57,283 nt of DNA from Streptomyces sp. NRRL S-31 (GCF_000718775.1 NZ_JOCB01000057.1:1-57283), one strand, 5' to 3'; positions 17,538 through 25,572 are shown, counted from the first letter of the stretch. Numbers and translations are program-made. Notes: generated by a model from the letters alone, not told the origin.

Positions 17538-17543
17538 TATTGT
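17538..17543 (+). promoter_or_regulatory. -10 box (TATTGT) 7 nt before galU, leaderless type
   Basis: TATTGT is followed by 7 nt and the ATG at 17551. An alternative GTG at 17542 overlaps the box, so the ATG is the better start. Confidence 0.45.
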
Positions 17544-17550
17544 GGCGGGC

Positions 17551-18462
17551 ATGACTCAGTCCCACCCCAGGATCAGCAAGGCTGTCATTCCCGCAGCCGG
17601 TCTCGGCACCCGGTTCCTGCCGGCCACCAAGGCCACTCCCAAGGAGATGCTGCCGGTAGTCGACAAGCCGGCGATCCAGTACGTGGTCGAGGAGGCCGCG
17701 TCGGCGGGGCTCGACGACGTCCTCATGATCACCGGACGCAACAAGCGCGCGCTCGAGGACCACTTCGACCGCAACTACGAGCTGGAGTCGGCGCTCCAGA
17801 AGAAGGGCGACGCCGAACGGCTCGCGAAGGTGCAGGAGTCCAGCGACCTGGCCACCATGCACTACGTCCGCCAGGGCGACCCCAGGGGGCTCGGCCACGC
17901 CGTGCTGTGCGCCGCCCCGCACGTCGGCCACGAGCCGTTCGCCGTCCTCCTCGGCGACGACCTGATCGACCCGCGGGACCCGCTGCTGCGACGCATGATC
18001 GAGGTCCAGGAGCAGCACGGCGGCAGTGTGATCGCCCTCATGGAGGTGGCTCCCGAGCAGATCCACCTCTACGGCTGCGCGGCCGTGGAGACCACGTCCG
18101 AGGGTGACGTGGTGAAGGTGACCGGGCTGGTGGAGAAGCCGGACCCGGCGGACGCCCCGTCGAACTACGCGATCATCGGCCGTTACGTCCTCGACCCGCA
18201 CGTCTTCGACATACTGCGCCAGACCGAGCCGGGCCGCGGGGGCGAGATCCAGCTCACCGACGCCCTCCAGCAGCTCGCGCAGGACGAGAAGGTCGGCGGC
18301 CCGGTGCACGGCGTCGTCTTCAAGGGCCGCCGCTATGACACCGGCGACCGCGGCGACTACCTGCGTGCCATCGTCCGGCTCGCGTGCGAACGTGAAGACC
18401 TGGGACCGGACTTCCGGACCTGGCTTCGCAGTTACGTAGCCGAGGAGATGCAGGAATCTTGA
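17551..18462 (+). CDS. galU: UTP-glucose-1-phosphate uridylyltransferase
   Basis: A cytoplasmic nucleotidyltransferase of 303 residues that makes UDP-glucose for glycans, teichoic-acid decoration and trehalose. The nucleotide-binding loop IPAAGLGTRFLPATKATPKE is at residues 12-31, followed by MLPVVDKPAIQYVVEEA and the LLGDDLID metal-binding Asp region. Its stop overlaps the TTG start of the next gene (TTGA), so moeA/glp is translationally coupled to it. It opens the block galU-moeA-moaC-mogA-rimJ-sepX, whose galU-moeA-rimJ-sepX core is also contiguous in mycobacteria. The start is discussed under the promoter at 17538. Confidence 0.95.
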   Translation: MTQSHPRISKAVIPAAGLGTRFLPATKATPKEMLPVVDKPAIQYVVEEAASAGLDDVLMITGRNKRALEDHFDRNYELESALQKKGDAERLAKVQESSDLATMHYVRQGDPRGLGHAVLCAAPHVGHEPFAVLLGDDLIDPRDPLLRRMIEVQEQHGGSVIALMEVAPEQIHLYGCAAVETTSEGDVVKVTGLVEKPDPADAPSNYAIIGRYVLDPHVFDILRQTEPGRGGEIQLTDALQQLAQDEKVGGPVHGVVFKGRRYDTGDRGDYLRAIVRLACEREDLGPDFRTWLRSYVAEEMQES

Positions 18463-19781
18463 GCAGCGCCGCGACCCGCCCCGCCGGCCCGGACGACCTG
18501 TGGTCGGTGGACGAGCACCTGGAGGACATCCTCTCGACCGTCCGCCCCCTCGAACCCATCGAGCTGCAACTGCTCGACGCCCAGGGCTGTGTCCTGGTCG
18601 ACGACGTCACGGTGCCGGTGTCCCTGCCGCCGTTCGACAACAGCTCGATGGACGGGTACGCGGTGCGGGTCGCGGACGTGGCGGGCGCCGGCGAGGAGTT
18701 CCCGGCCGTCCTGGAGGTCGTCGGGGACGTCGCGGCGGGCGCGGCCGACCCGGTGCGGGTCGGCCCCGGGCAGGCCGCGCGGATCATGACCGGCGCGCCG
18801 CTGCCGCCCGGCGCCGAGGCCGTCGTCCCCGTGGAGTGGACCGACGGCGGGCTCGGCGAGGGGCCGGTGACCGGCATGCGGGCGCGCAGCCTGGCGCCCG
18901 AGGGCGCCGAGGGCCACGTCCACGTGTACCGCCCGGCCGAGGCACGCGCGCACGTGCGGGCGGAGGGCAGCGACGTGCGGGCCGGCGAGCGGGCCCTGGA
19001 GGCCGGGACGGTCCTCGGCCCGCAGCAGATCGCGCTGCTCGCCGCCATCGGCCGCGGCACGGTCCGGGTGCGCCCGCGCCCGCGCGTGGTGGTCCTCTCC
19101 ACCGGCAGCGAACTCGTGCAGCCCGGCGAGGAACTGGCCAGGGGCCAGATCTACGACTCCAACAGCTTCGCCCTGACCGCCGCCGCGCGGGACGCGGGTG
19201 CCATCGCCTACCGGGTGGGCGCCGTCGCCGACGACGCCGAGACGCTGCGCTCCACCATCGAGGACCAGTTGATCCGCGCGGACCTGCTGGTGACCACCGG
19301 CGGGGTGAGCGTGGGCGCGTACGACGTCGTCAAGGAGGCGCTGTCGTACGTCGGCGACGAGGACGAGGCGGGCGGCGGCGTGGAGTTCCGCAAGCTCGCC
19401 ATGCAGCCGGGCAAGCCCCAGGGCTTCGGCTCCATCGGCCCCGACCACACCCCCGTGCTGGCCCTGCCCGGCAACCCGGTCTCGTCGTACGTCTCCTTCG
19501 AGCTGTTCGTCCGTCCCGCCGTCCGCGCCCTGATGGGGCTCACGGACGTGCACCGGCCCCGCGTGCGGGCCGTCCTGAAGGCGGACGCGGCGCTCCGCTC
19601 GCCGAAGGGCCGCCGCCAGTTCCTGCGCGGCGCGTACGCCGGTGACGAGGTGACCCCCGTCGGGGGTGCCGGGTCCCACCTGATCGCGGCGCTCGCGCAG
19701 TCCGACGCGCTGATCGTCGTGCCCGAGGAAGTCGAGTCCCTGGAGCCCGGCGCCGAGGTGGAGGTCGTCCCGCTCGGCTGA
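18459..19781 (+). CDS. moeA: MoeA-family molybdotransferase / gephyrin-like division protein Glp
   Basis: A 440-residue MoeA: domain III/I/II/IV order with SSMDGYAVR (about 58-66), the molybdopterin-binding TGAPLPPGAEAVVPVE, STGSELV, TTGGVSVGAYDVV (about 285-297) and the LPGNPVSSYVSF loop. MoeA inserts molybdate into adenylylated molybdopterin. In this galU-linked position the protein is also the ortholog group called Glp, a gephyrin-like partner of the membrane protein GlpR/SepX in actinobacterial cell division; I infer that dual role from synteny with sepX at 21762. TTG start, overlapping the galU stop, with AGGA about 5 nt upstream. Confidence 0.92.
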   Translation: MSSAATRPAGPDDLWSVDEHLEDILSTVRPLEPIELQLLDAQGCVLVDDVTVPVSLPPFDNSSMDGYAVRVADVAGAGEEFPAVLEVVGDVAAGAADPVRVGPGQAARIMTGAPLPPGAEAVVPVEWTDGGLGEGPVTGMRARSLAPEGAEGHVHVYRPAEARAHVRAEGSDVRAGERALEAGTVLGPQQIALLAAIGRGTVRVRPRPRVVVLSTGSELVQPGEELARGQIYDSNSFALTAAARDAGAIAYRVGAVADDAETLRSTIEDQLIRADLLVTTGGVSVGAYDVVKEALSYVGDEDEAGGGVEFRKLAMQPGKPQGFGSIGPDHTPVLALPGNPVSSYVSFELFVRPAVRALMGLTDVHRPRVRAVLKADAALRSPKGRRQFLRGAYAGDEVTPVGGAGSHLIAALAQSDALIVVPEEVESLEPGAEVEVVPLG

Positions 19782-19919
19782 CGGGCGCGCACGCACGCGT
19801 GCCCGCCCGTCCACGGGCCGGTCCTGGTCCGCTGCGCGCGCCGGCTTGGCGGTACCGTGTCGCGCACAGCAGGCCCGCGCTCAGCAGCGCGCCGGGCCGG
19901 GACCGGGAGCGCCACAGCC

Positions 19920-20399
19920 ATGAGTACGCAGGACCGACTGACGCACATCGACGAGGCGGGGGCGGCCCGCATGGTCGACGTCTCCGGGAAGGACGTGACC
20001 GCGCGCACCGCCCGTGCCAGCGGCCGGGTCCTCGTCGCACCGCGCGTGGTGGAACTGCTGCGCGGCGAGGGCGTGCCCAAGGGGGACGCGCTCGCCACCG
20101 CGCGGATCGCCGGGATCATGGGCGCCAAGCGGACCCCGGACCTGATCCCGCTGTGCCACCCGCTGTCGCTGTCCGGTGTGAAACTGGACCTGTCGGTCGC
20201 GGACGACGCCGTGGAGATCCAGGCCACCGTGCGGACGACGGACCGCACGGGCGTCGAGATGGAGGCCCTCACCGCGGTGACGGTCGCCGCGCTGACCGTG
20301 ATCGACATGGTCAAGGCGGTCGACAAGGGAGCGGTCATCACGGACGTACGGGTGGAGGAGAAGACGGGCGGCAAGTCGGGCGACTGGAGCCGGGCATGA
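19920..20399 (+). CDS. moaC: Cyclic pyranopterin monophosphate synthase
   Basis: A 159-residue cytoplasmic enzyme that, with MoaA, turns GTP into cyclic pyranopterin monophosphate, the first molybdenum-cofactor intermediate. Signature stretches are [30 protein letters not shown] and the catalytic DKGAVITDV with KTGGKSG at the C-terminus. The start is ATG at 19920; an upstream in-frame GTG would add an Ala/Arg-rich extension unlike the family. Its stop overlaps the next ATG (ATGA). moaA is not in this window. Confidence 0.95.
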   Translation: MSTQDRLTHIDEAGAARMVDVSGKDVTARTARASGRVLVAPRVVELLRGEGVPKGDALATARIAGIMGAKRTPDLIPLCHPLSLSGVKLDLSVADDAVEIQATVRTTDRTGVEMEALTAVTVAALTVIDMVKAVDKGAVITDVRVEEKTGGKSGDWSRA

Positions 20400-20944
20400 C
20401 CTTCGACGACACGGCTGACGACACGAGCGGGGGCGCGCGGCGGGCGCCGTACGCCGCGCTGGTCGTCACCGCCTCCAACCGGGCCGCCGCCGGCGTCTAC
20501 GAGGACCGGGGCGGCCCGCTGATCGCGCGGGGCCTCGAAGCCCTCGGGTTCGCCGTGGACGGGCCGCGGGTGGTGCCGGACGGGGCTCCGGTGGAGGCGG
20601 CGCTGCGGACGGCCGTGGCGGCGGCGTACGACGTCGTCGTCACCACCGGCGGCACCGGCGTCTCGCCCACCGACCGCACCCCCGAGGCGACCCGCGCGGT
20701 GATCGACTACGAGGTGCCGGGCATCGCGGAGGCCATCCGCGCCCACGGCCGGGCGAAGGTGCCGGCCGCCGCGCTCTCCCGGGGCCTGGCGGGAGTGGCC
20801 GGACGGACGCTGATCGTCAACCTGCCGGGCTCGACCGGCGGGGTGCGCGACGGCCTCGCCGTGCTGGAGCCCTTGCTGGTCCACGCCGTCGACCAGATCC
20901 GCGGCGGCGACCATCCCGGACCGGGCAGTGGGGGTGCGAGCTGA
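20396..20944 (+). CDS. mogA: MoaB/Mog-family molybdopterin adenylyltransferase
   Basis: A 182-residue MoCF_biosynth-domain protein that adenylylates molybdopterin before metal insertion by MoeA. It has [14 protein letters not shown], the [17 protein letters not shown] loop (about 82-98) and [19 protein letters not shown] start overlapping moaC stop. The TGA stop (20942-20944) in turn overlaps a CTG codon (20941) that appears to start the next gene. Together with moeA and moaC it forms a partial molybdenum-cofactor operon. Confidence 0.93.
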   Translation: MTFDDTADDTSGGARRAPYAALVVTASNRAAAGVYEDRGGPLIARGLEALGFAVDGPRVVPDGAPVEAALRTAVAAAYDVVVTTGGTGVSPTDRTPEATRAVIDYEVPGIAEAIRAHGRAKVPAAALSRGLAGVAGRTLIVNLPGSTGGVRDGLAVLEPLLVHAVDQIRGGDHPGPGSGGAS

Positions 20945-21579
20945 ACACCCCTTCCTGGCCCGCCGTACTGGCGGACGGCGATGTCGTCCTCCGGCCGATA
21001 AAGCTGCGCGACCAGCGGGCCTGGCGCGAGGTGAACCGGCGCAACCGCGACTGGCTGCGCCCCTGGGAGGCGACCATCCCGCCGCCCACGCCCAGCGGGC
21101 CGGTCGCGCACCGGCCGACCTACCGCCAGATGGTCCGGCACCTGCGCGCCGAGGCCGGCGCGGGCCGGATGCTGCCGTTCGTCGTGGAATACCGGGGGCA
21201 GCTCGTCGGCCAGCTGACGGTCGCCGGGATCACCTGGGGCTCTATGTGCTCGGGGCACATCGGCTACTGGGTGGACGAGGCGGTGGCCGGCCGCGGGGTG
21301 ATGCCGACGGCGGTCGCACTGGCCGTGGACCACTGTTTCCGCGTCGTCGGGCTGCACCGCATCGAGGTCTGCATTCGCCCGGAGAACCGGCCGAGCCGCC
21401 GCGTCGTGGAGAAACTCGGATTCCGCGAGGAGGGGCTCCGGCCGCGATATCTGCACATCGACGGCGCCTGGCGCGACCATCTCGTCTTCGCGCTCACCGC
21501 GGAAGAGGTGTCCGACGGGTTGCTCGCGCGGTGGCACCGGGCTCGCTCACGGGGGAACCAGCGCACCGACAGCCCGTGA
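20941..21579 (+). CDS. rimJ: GNAT acetyltransferase, RimJ/RimL type
   Basis: A 212-residue GNAT-fold enzyme, nearest to ribosomal-protein alanine N-acetyltransferases. The N-terminal beta strand VLRPIKLRDQRAWREVNRRN and WLRPWEATIP, the acetyl-CoA loop GYWVDEAVAGRGVMPTA and RPENRPSRRVVEKLGFREEG are all intact. No ATG, GTG or TTG exists upstream of the domain in frame; GTG at 21031 would delete the first beta strand. The CTG at 20941, overlapping the mogA stop (CTGA) and preceded by GGGGGTG, is the best start. Its place between molybdenum genes and sepX matches mycobacterial Rv0995. Confidence 0.85.
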   Translation: MNTPSWPAVLADGDVVLRPIKLRDQRAWREVNRRNRDWLRPWEATIPPPTPSGPVAHRPTYRQMVRHLRAEAGAGRMLPFVVEYRGQLVGQLTVAGITWGSMCSGHIGYWVDEAVAGRGVMPTAVALAVDHCFRVVGLHRIEVCIRPENRPSRRVVEKLGFREEGLRPRYLHIDGAWRDHLVFALTAEEVSDGLLARWHRARSRGNQRTDSP

Positions 21580-21605
21580 AATTGAATATATGTTCGAAAT
21601 TGAAT
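21578..21605. repeat. AT-rich direct repeat GAAATTGAAT x2
   Basis: Two exact copies of GAAATTGAAT (21578-21587 and 21596-21605), 18 bp apart start to start, in one of the few AT-rich spots of the window. The first overlaps the acetyltransferase stop codon and both lie 155-185 nt upstream of sepX. Confidence 0.5.
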
Positions 21606-21748
21606 CGGCCTCCGGTCATCCCGAGGCGCCGGAATTCATCGCGGGCGGTGGTTCGCCGATCGGCGGCGGTCGCAAAAGATGCTGGAAATATCAGCCAGAT
21701 CGTGCGACACACCGGCCCAATTGGCGGATGCTCTGACGCAAACCCCTC

Positions 21749-21754
21749 TACGGT
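21749..21754 (+). promoter_or_regulatory. -10 box (TACGGT) 7 nt before sepX, leaderless type
   Basis: TACGGT, 7 nt, then the GTG of sepX at 21762. No good -35 at 16-18 nt; TTGGCG at 21721 is 22 nt away. Confidence 0.4.
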
Positions 21755-21761
21755 GTGAGGC

Positions 21762-23000
21762 GTGAGCAGCAGCGGCCTCATCTACGCAGTCATTGTCGGG
21801 GCCTGGGCCGCCTACTTGGTGCCGATGTGGCTCCGTAGGCAGGACGAGCTGAACGAGGCCCGTCCGACGGAACGCTTCAGCACCGCCATCCGGCTGCTTT
21901 CCGGACGGGCGGGCATGGAGCGCCGGTACGCCAGGGACCTGCGGGCGCGCTCCACCCTGGAGGGGGAGCCGGGCGCCGTCGATCCGGACGCCGTCACCGA
22001 CTCGGTGGACGTCCGGGCCTTCGCCGTGCCTCCGACCCGCCGCCAGCCCGGTGCGGACGCCGAGCCCGGGACGCCCGGCGGCACCGAACCGGCGCCGCCG
22101 GAGCAGACGCCCGCACCGGTGCCCGGGCCGGCGCCCGAGCCGGCCCCCGTGCCCGCACCGCAGCGTGAACCGGTGGCGCGGCGCGCGCCCTCGGCGCAGA
22201 CGGCCGCGGCACGCGCCCAGCGCTCGAAGGTGCTCGCACGCCGTCGGCGCACCACCGTGCTGCTCTTCGTCGCCTTCACGGCCGGCGCGATCGTCGCCGC
22301 CGTCGGCGGGCTCGCCTTCCTCTGGGTGCCCGGCGTCCCGGCCGTACTGCTCAGCGCTTACATCGCCTACCTGCGGACGCAGGAGCGGCGCCGCTTCGCC
22401 TACCAGATGGACCGCCAGCGGGCCGAGGCCGCGGCCCAGCGGTTGCGCGAGCGCCTGCCGCGCCGGCGGACGCCCGTGGAGGAGGAGACCGCCGCGGCCG
22501 AGCCGGCCGAGCCGAGGGACGCCGGTACCGACACCGGTCTGGCCGCGCTCGCCGCCGACCGGCGCGCGCTGGTCGAGCAGACCGACCACGCCGAGTGGGT
22601 CGACCAGCAGCGGGAGCGGCAGCGGCGGCCCGGACACGGGGACAGCTGGGAACCGGTGCCGGTTCCCCTGCCGACGTACGTGACCGCGCCCGTGGCGCCG
22701 CGCGCCACCTCCGACGTGGACCTGGGAGCGCCCGGCACCTGGAGCTCGGCGCGATCCAGCGCGATCCTGCCGGAGCAGGAGGCGGCCCGGGTGCCGGAGG
22801 CCCAGACGGGCGAGCGGACCGAGCCGGCGACCGCGGAGAAGCCGGCGGCCGGCCGCGGCGACGCGCGCCCGTCCGCCCGGTCCCGCACGCGCGGGGCGGG
22901 CTCCGCCGCGGCCTCGGCCCGCCGGGCGCGTGAGCGCGGACGCACCCCGCTCTTCGATCAGTACGAGGACGGCGACCGCCCCCGCGCGGCCAACGAGTGA
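21762..23000 (+). CDS. sepX: Actinobacterial division membrane protein SepX/GlpR
   Basis: A 412-residue protein with an N-terminal TM helix (LIYAVIVGAWAAYLVPMWL, residues 6-24), the conserved RRQDELNEARPTERFSTAIR segment, a disordered Pro/Ala/Glu-rich region, a double TM hairpin (about 163-205), a basic coiled region (RRRFAYQMDRQRAEAAAQRLRERL) and a long disordered C-terminus. N-terminus, topology and synteny match SepX, needed for cross-walls and sporulation septa in Streptomyces, and GlpR, the membrane receptor of gephyrin-like Glp in corynebacteria. With moeA/glp two kilobases upstream, the pair probably acts together at the divisome. Confidence 0.85.
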   Translation: MSSSGLIYAVIVGAWAAYLVPMWLRRQDELNEARPTERFSTAIRLLSGRAGMERRYARDLRARSTLEGEPGAVDPDAVTDSVDVRAFAVPPTRRQPGADAEPGTPGGTEPAPPEQTPAPVPGPAPEPAPVPAPQREPVARRAPSAQTAAARAQRSKVLARRRRTTVLLFVAFTAGAIVAAVGGLAFLWVPGVPAVLLSAYIAYLRTQERRRFAYQMDRQRAEAAAQRLRERLPRRRTPVEEETAAAEPAEPRDAGTDTGLAALAADRRALVEQTDHAEWVDQQRERQRRPGHGDSWEPVPVPLPTYVTAPVAPRATSDVDLGAPGTWSSARSSAILPEQEAARVPEAQTGERTEPATAEKPAAGRGDARPSARSRTRGAGSAAASARRARERGRTPLFDQYEDGDRPRAANE

Positions 23001-23092
23001 CCCGGGTCACTCCCGGCGACCCACGCCCTGACCAGTCAGGGAGCGGATTTCCGAGCACCCGGATCGGGATGCTAGAGTTTCACTCGTTGCAA

Positions 23093-23166
23093 GGGCCTGT
23101 GGCGCAGTCCGGTAGCGCACCTCGTTCGCATCGAGGGGGCCAGGGGTTCAAATCCCCTCAGGTCCA
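23093..23166 (+). tRNA. tRNA-Ala (anticodon CGC)
   Basis: A 74-nt cloverleaf. The acceptor stem pairs GGGCCTG with CAGGTCC (one G-U), the anticodon stem CCTCG/CGAGG closes the loop TTCGCAT with anticodon CGC at 23127-23129, and the T arm holds GGTTCAAAT. CCA is not encoded. It decodes GCG, a common alanine codon in this genome. Confidence 0.93.
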
Positions 23167-23170
23167 CTGC

Positions 23171-23218
23171 ACGACGAAGATCCCGTCGATCATCACGATC
23201 GGTCGGGATCTTCGTCGT
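23171..23218 (+). terminator. Terminator of tRNA-Ala
   Basis: Perfect 15-bp stem (23171-23185 with 23204-23218) and an 18-nt loop, ending in TTT, starting 5 nt after the tRNA. Confidence 0.85.
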
Positions 23219-23322
23219 TTCGCGCGCGGGAAGGACCGGCCGCGCGCGGGGGCCCGGTGTGCGCCGGCCGCTGTGCGCGGCCGGCGCCGGGAGTCCGGGG
23301 CGGTGCTTCGGCGGGCGCCGGT

Positions 23323-23799
23323 TCAGAGCCGCTTGGCGTAGCAGAGGCTCTCCTCGTGGTGGCGGTAGTAGCCGAACTTCGCGCACGGTTCGTAACCGCT
23401 GGAGGCGTACAGGGCGATCGCCTCCGGCTGCTTGGTGCCCGTCTCCAGGACCATGCGGACGCGCCCGGCCGTGCGGGCGTCCTCCTCCAGGGCCGTGAGG
23501 AGCCGGCGCGCCAGGCCCCGGCCGCGCATCTCCGCTATGACGTACATGCGCTTCAGCTCGGCGTCGCCGTCCTCGTTGCCCTCCTCGTTGCGGTCCTGGC
23601 TGCGCCAGCCGCCGGTGGCCACGGGGCGGTCGAACTCGTCGTACGCGATCAGGTACACGCCTCGGGGCGGGTCGAAGTCGGCGGCCTCCAGGACCGTGGC
23701 GTCGCCCCCGTCGCCGTAGCGCACGTGGTACTCGGCCTGGACCTCGTCGTTGAGCTTCATGGCGTCGGGGTGGTCGAAGCGAACGCGGCGAATCATCAT
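23323..23799 (-). CDS. GNAT family N-acetyltransferase
   Basis: A 158-residue GNAT protein with the acetyl-CoA pyrophosphate loop in MYVIAEMRGRGLARRLL and a C-terminal IALYASSGYEPCAKFGYY strand. The sequence ELKRMY-x(8)-RGxGLA is typical of small-molecule acetyltransferases; the substrate is not predictable. The insertion RNEEGNEDGD (about residue 70) is unusually acidic. It begins with two Met codons; the first is placed 7 nt after a TACGAT box, so a leaderless mRNA is likely. It is convergent with the tRNA. Confidence 0.88.
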   Translation of the reverse strand: MMIRRVRFDHPDAMKLNDEVQAEYHVRYGDGGDATVLEAADFDPPRGVYLIAYDEFDRPVATGGWRSQDRNEEGNEDGDAELKRMYVIAEMRGRGLARRLLTALEEDARTAGRVRMVLETGTKQPEAIALYASSGYEPCAKFGYYRHHEESLCYAKRL

Positions 23800-23806
23800 G
23801 CTGTAT

Positions 23807-23812
23807 ATCGTA
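23807..23812 (-). promoter_or_regulatory. -10 box (TACGAT) 7 nt before the GNAT gene, leaderless type
   Basis: Minus-strand TACGAT, 7 nt, ATG at 23799, in a locally AT-rich stretch. Confidence 0.5.
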
Positions 23813-23867
23813 TTTCTATGCGGCCGTCGGGTGGTCGGGATCGTGCGGACCCCGACCAGTGTGCCGG

Positions 23868-23873
23868 TAGGGT
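23868..23873 (+). promoter_or_regulatory. -10 box (TAGGGT) 6 nt before xthA, leaderless type
   Basis: TAGGGT, 6 nt, GTG at 23880. No ribosome binding site fits in the interval. Confidence 0.5.
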
Positions 23874-23879
23874 GCCCTG

Positions 23880-24695
23880 GTGCTGACTGTGACCTCGGTG
23901 AACGTGAACGGGCTGCGGGCCGCCGCGAAGAAGGGCTTCGTGGAGTGGCTCGCCGGGACGGACGCGGACGTGGTCTGCCTCCAGGAGGTGCGCGCGGAGC
24001 CGCACCAGCTGCCCGAGGAGGTCCGGCAGCCCGCCGGCTGGCACGTCGTGCACGCCCCGGCCGCCGCCAAGGGCCGCGCGGGCGTCTCCCTCTACACCCG
24101 GCGCGAACCCGACCGGGTCCGGGTCGGCTTCGGCTCCGCCGAGTTCGACGGCAGCGGACGGTACGTCGAGGCCGAGCTGCCCGGGGTGACCGTCGCCTCC
24201 CTCTACCTGCCCTCCGGCGAGGTCGGCACCGAGCGGCAGGACGAGAAGGTCCGCTTCATGGGCGAGTTCCTCGGTCATCTGAAGGAGCTGCGCGAGCGCT
24301 CCGCCGCCGAGGGCCGTGAGGTCCTCGTCTGCGGCGACTGGAACATCGCCCACCGGCAGGCCGACCTCAAGAACTGGCGCGGCAACACCAGGAACTCCGG
24401 CTTCCTGCCCGAGGAGCGGGACTGGCTCGGCGGCGTCCTCGCCGAAGGGGAGGGCGGTTACGTCGACGTGGTGCGCGCCCTGCACCCGGACGTGGAGGGG
24501 CCGTACACCTGGTGGTCGTACCGGGGGCGGGCCTTCGACAACGACTCGGGATGGCGGATCGACTACCACGTCGCGACTCCCGGGCTGGCCGGCCGCGCGG
24601 TCAAGGGCTTCGTGGAGCGCGCGGCCACACACGCCGAGCGCTGGTCGGACCACGCGCCCGTGACGGTCGTCTACGACCTCGGGGCCCGGGCCTGA
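23880..24695 (+). CDS. xthA: Exodeoxyribonuclease III / AP endonuclease
   Basis: A 271-residue endonuclease/exonuclease/phosphatase-family enzyme of base-excision repair, cutting at abasic sites and degrading 3' ends. Motifs run in the normal order: SVNVNGLRAAAKKGF with the metal-binding Asn, VCLQEVRAE (catalytic Glu), the SLYLPSGEVG loop, CGDWNIAH (Asp/Asn pair), and WRIDYHVAT plus WSDHAPV with the catalytic Asp-His. GTG start. The last codons lie in the first copy of a 41-bp tandem duplication (24666-24747). Confidence 0.95.
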   Translation: MLTVTSVNVNGLRAAAKKGFVEWLAGTDADVVCLQEVRAEPHQLPEEVRQPAGWHVVHAPAAAKGRAGVSLYTRREPDRVRVGFGSAEFDGSGRYVEAELPGVTVASLYLPSGEVGTERQDEKVRFMGEFLGHLKELRERSAAEGREVLVCGDWNIAHRQADLKNWRGNTRNSGFLPEERDWLGGVLAEGEGGYVDVVRALHPDVEGPYTWWSYRGRAFDNDSGWRIDYHVATPGLAGRAVKGFVERAATHAERWSDHAPVTVVYDLGARA

Positions 24696-24747
24696 CCTGG
24701 TCCCGCGTCGTCTACGGCCTCCGGGCCCGGGCTTGACCTAGTCCCGC
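24666..24747. repeat. 41-bp tandem duplication across the xthA/merR 3' ends
   Basis: Copies 24666-24706 and 24707-24747 abut exactly and match at 37 of 41 positions. The first copy carries the end of xthA and its TGA; the second carries the TAG end of the convergent MerR gene. The base change that creates the MerR stop in copy two is G to A at position 35 of the unit. Confidence 0.85.
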
Positions 24748-25439
24748 TTGTTCAGCCGCCGGTCCAGGGCCAGCGAGAGTTCCGCCTCGACCACGCTGCG
24801 GGCCAGCGGGCGCAGGCGCCGGAGGTCCTCCTCGGGGGCGTGGCGCAGGATCACGCCGGCGAAGAGTTCCGCGAGCGCCTCGGCGTGTTCGCGGACGCGG
24901 GCCGCGGCCGTCAGCACCTCGGCGAGCGGGATGCCCTCGCGGACCAGCGCCGAGGAGACGTCCAGCAGGCGCCGGCTGATGTGGACGATCTCGTCGCCGT
25001 CCGTGCCGAGGTAGCCCAGTTCCATGGCGGCGGCGAGGTTCTCGGGCGTGACCTCCCCTTCGAAGCGGGCGGCCAGTTCCTCGGGGGTGAGGCGGACCGG
25101 TTCCTCCTCGGTGGGGGTGCCGACGCCGAGCAGGTCGGCGACGTCGCGGCCCTGGTCCAGGGCCTCGGCGAGTTCCGCGATGCCGTTCAGCGTGTGGCCG
25201 CGCTCCAGCAGGGCCGCGATGGTGCGCAGCCGGGCCAGGTGGTGGTCGTCGTACCAGGCGATGCGGCCCTCGCGGCGGGGCGGCGGGAGCAGCTTGCGTT
25301 CGCGGTAGAAGCGCAGGGTGCGCACGGTGATGCCGGCCAGCCGGGCCAGCTCCTCCATGCGGTATTCGCGCGGTGCCCGCGCGGGTGTCCCCGCGGGTGT
25401 CTCCGGGCGTGTCTCCGGGTGTTCTGCGTCCTCTGCCAC
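24738..25439 (-). CDS. MerR family transcriptional regulator
   Basis: A 233-residue regulator. The N-terminal winged helix-turn-helix is at about residues 25-95: YRMEELARLAGITVRTLRFYRERKLL followed by the YDDHHLARLRTIAALLERGHTLNGI wing and helix. The C-terminal part is helical and acidic with no Cys cluster, so it is not a metal sensor of the classical type; a small-molecule or organic ligand is more likely. GTG start. It is divergent from the monooxygenase operon starting at 25573, with a palindrome in between, and is the obvious candidate regulator of that operon. Confidence 0.9.
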   Translation of the reverse strand: MAEDAEHPETRPETPAGTPARAPREYRMEELARLAGITVRTLRFYRERKLLPPPRREGRIAWYDDHHLARLRTIAALLERGHTLNGIAELAEALDQGRDVADLLGVGTPTEEEPVRLTPEELAARFEGEVTPENLAAAMELGYLGTDGDEIVHISRRLLDVSSALVREGIPLAEVLTAAARVREHAEALAELFAGVILRHAPEEDLRRLRPLARSVVEAELSLALDRRLNKRD

Positions 25440-25524
25440 GCCCGCAGCCTATGGCGTACTGCCGGTAACTTTCCTTCCTCCGCCCCCTACCGCTCGGTAC
25501 GGAGCTGTTCTACAGTCCAATTGC

Positions 25525-25540
25525 GCCAGTGTTCACTGGC
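25525..25540. promoter_or_regulatory. Palindrome GCCAGTG-TT-CACTGGC between MerR and the monooxygenase operon
   Basis: A perfect 7-bp inverted repeat, 33 nt before the monooxygenase start. TTGCGC at 25521-25526 could be a -35 with the dyad in a long spacer, the arrangement MerR proteins prefer, but the -10 is weak. A second, smaller dyad TACCG-CT-CGGTA is at 25488-25499. Confidence 0.45.
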
Positions 25541-25572
25541 AGAGTTTCTAGGTGATGCGTGGAGGCTTCGGG

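Noticed and set aside
17489..17552. Longer N-terminus of 5-formyl-THF cyclo-ligase (starts at 17489 or 17552)
   Set aside because: These starts fall within or upstream of a candidate promoter and lack ribosome binding sites; the extra residues do not resemble the family.
18500..19645. 381-codon plus-strand ORF within moeA
   Set aside because: Arg/Gly-rich shadow frame of moeA with no family resemblance.
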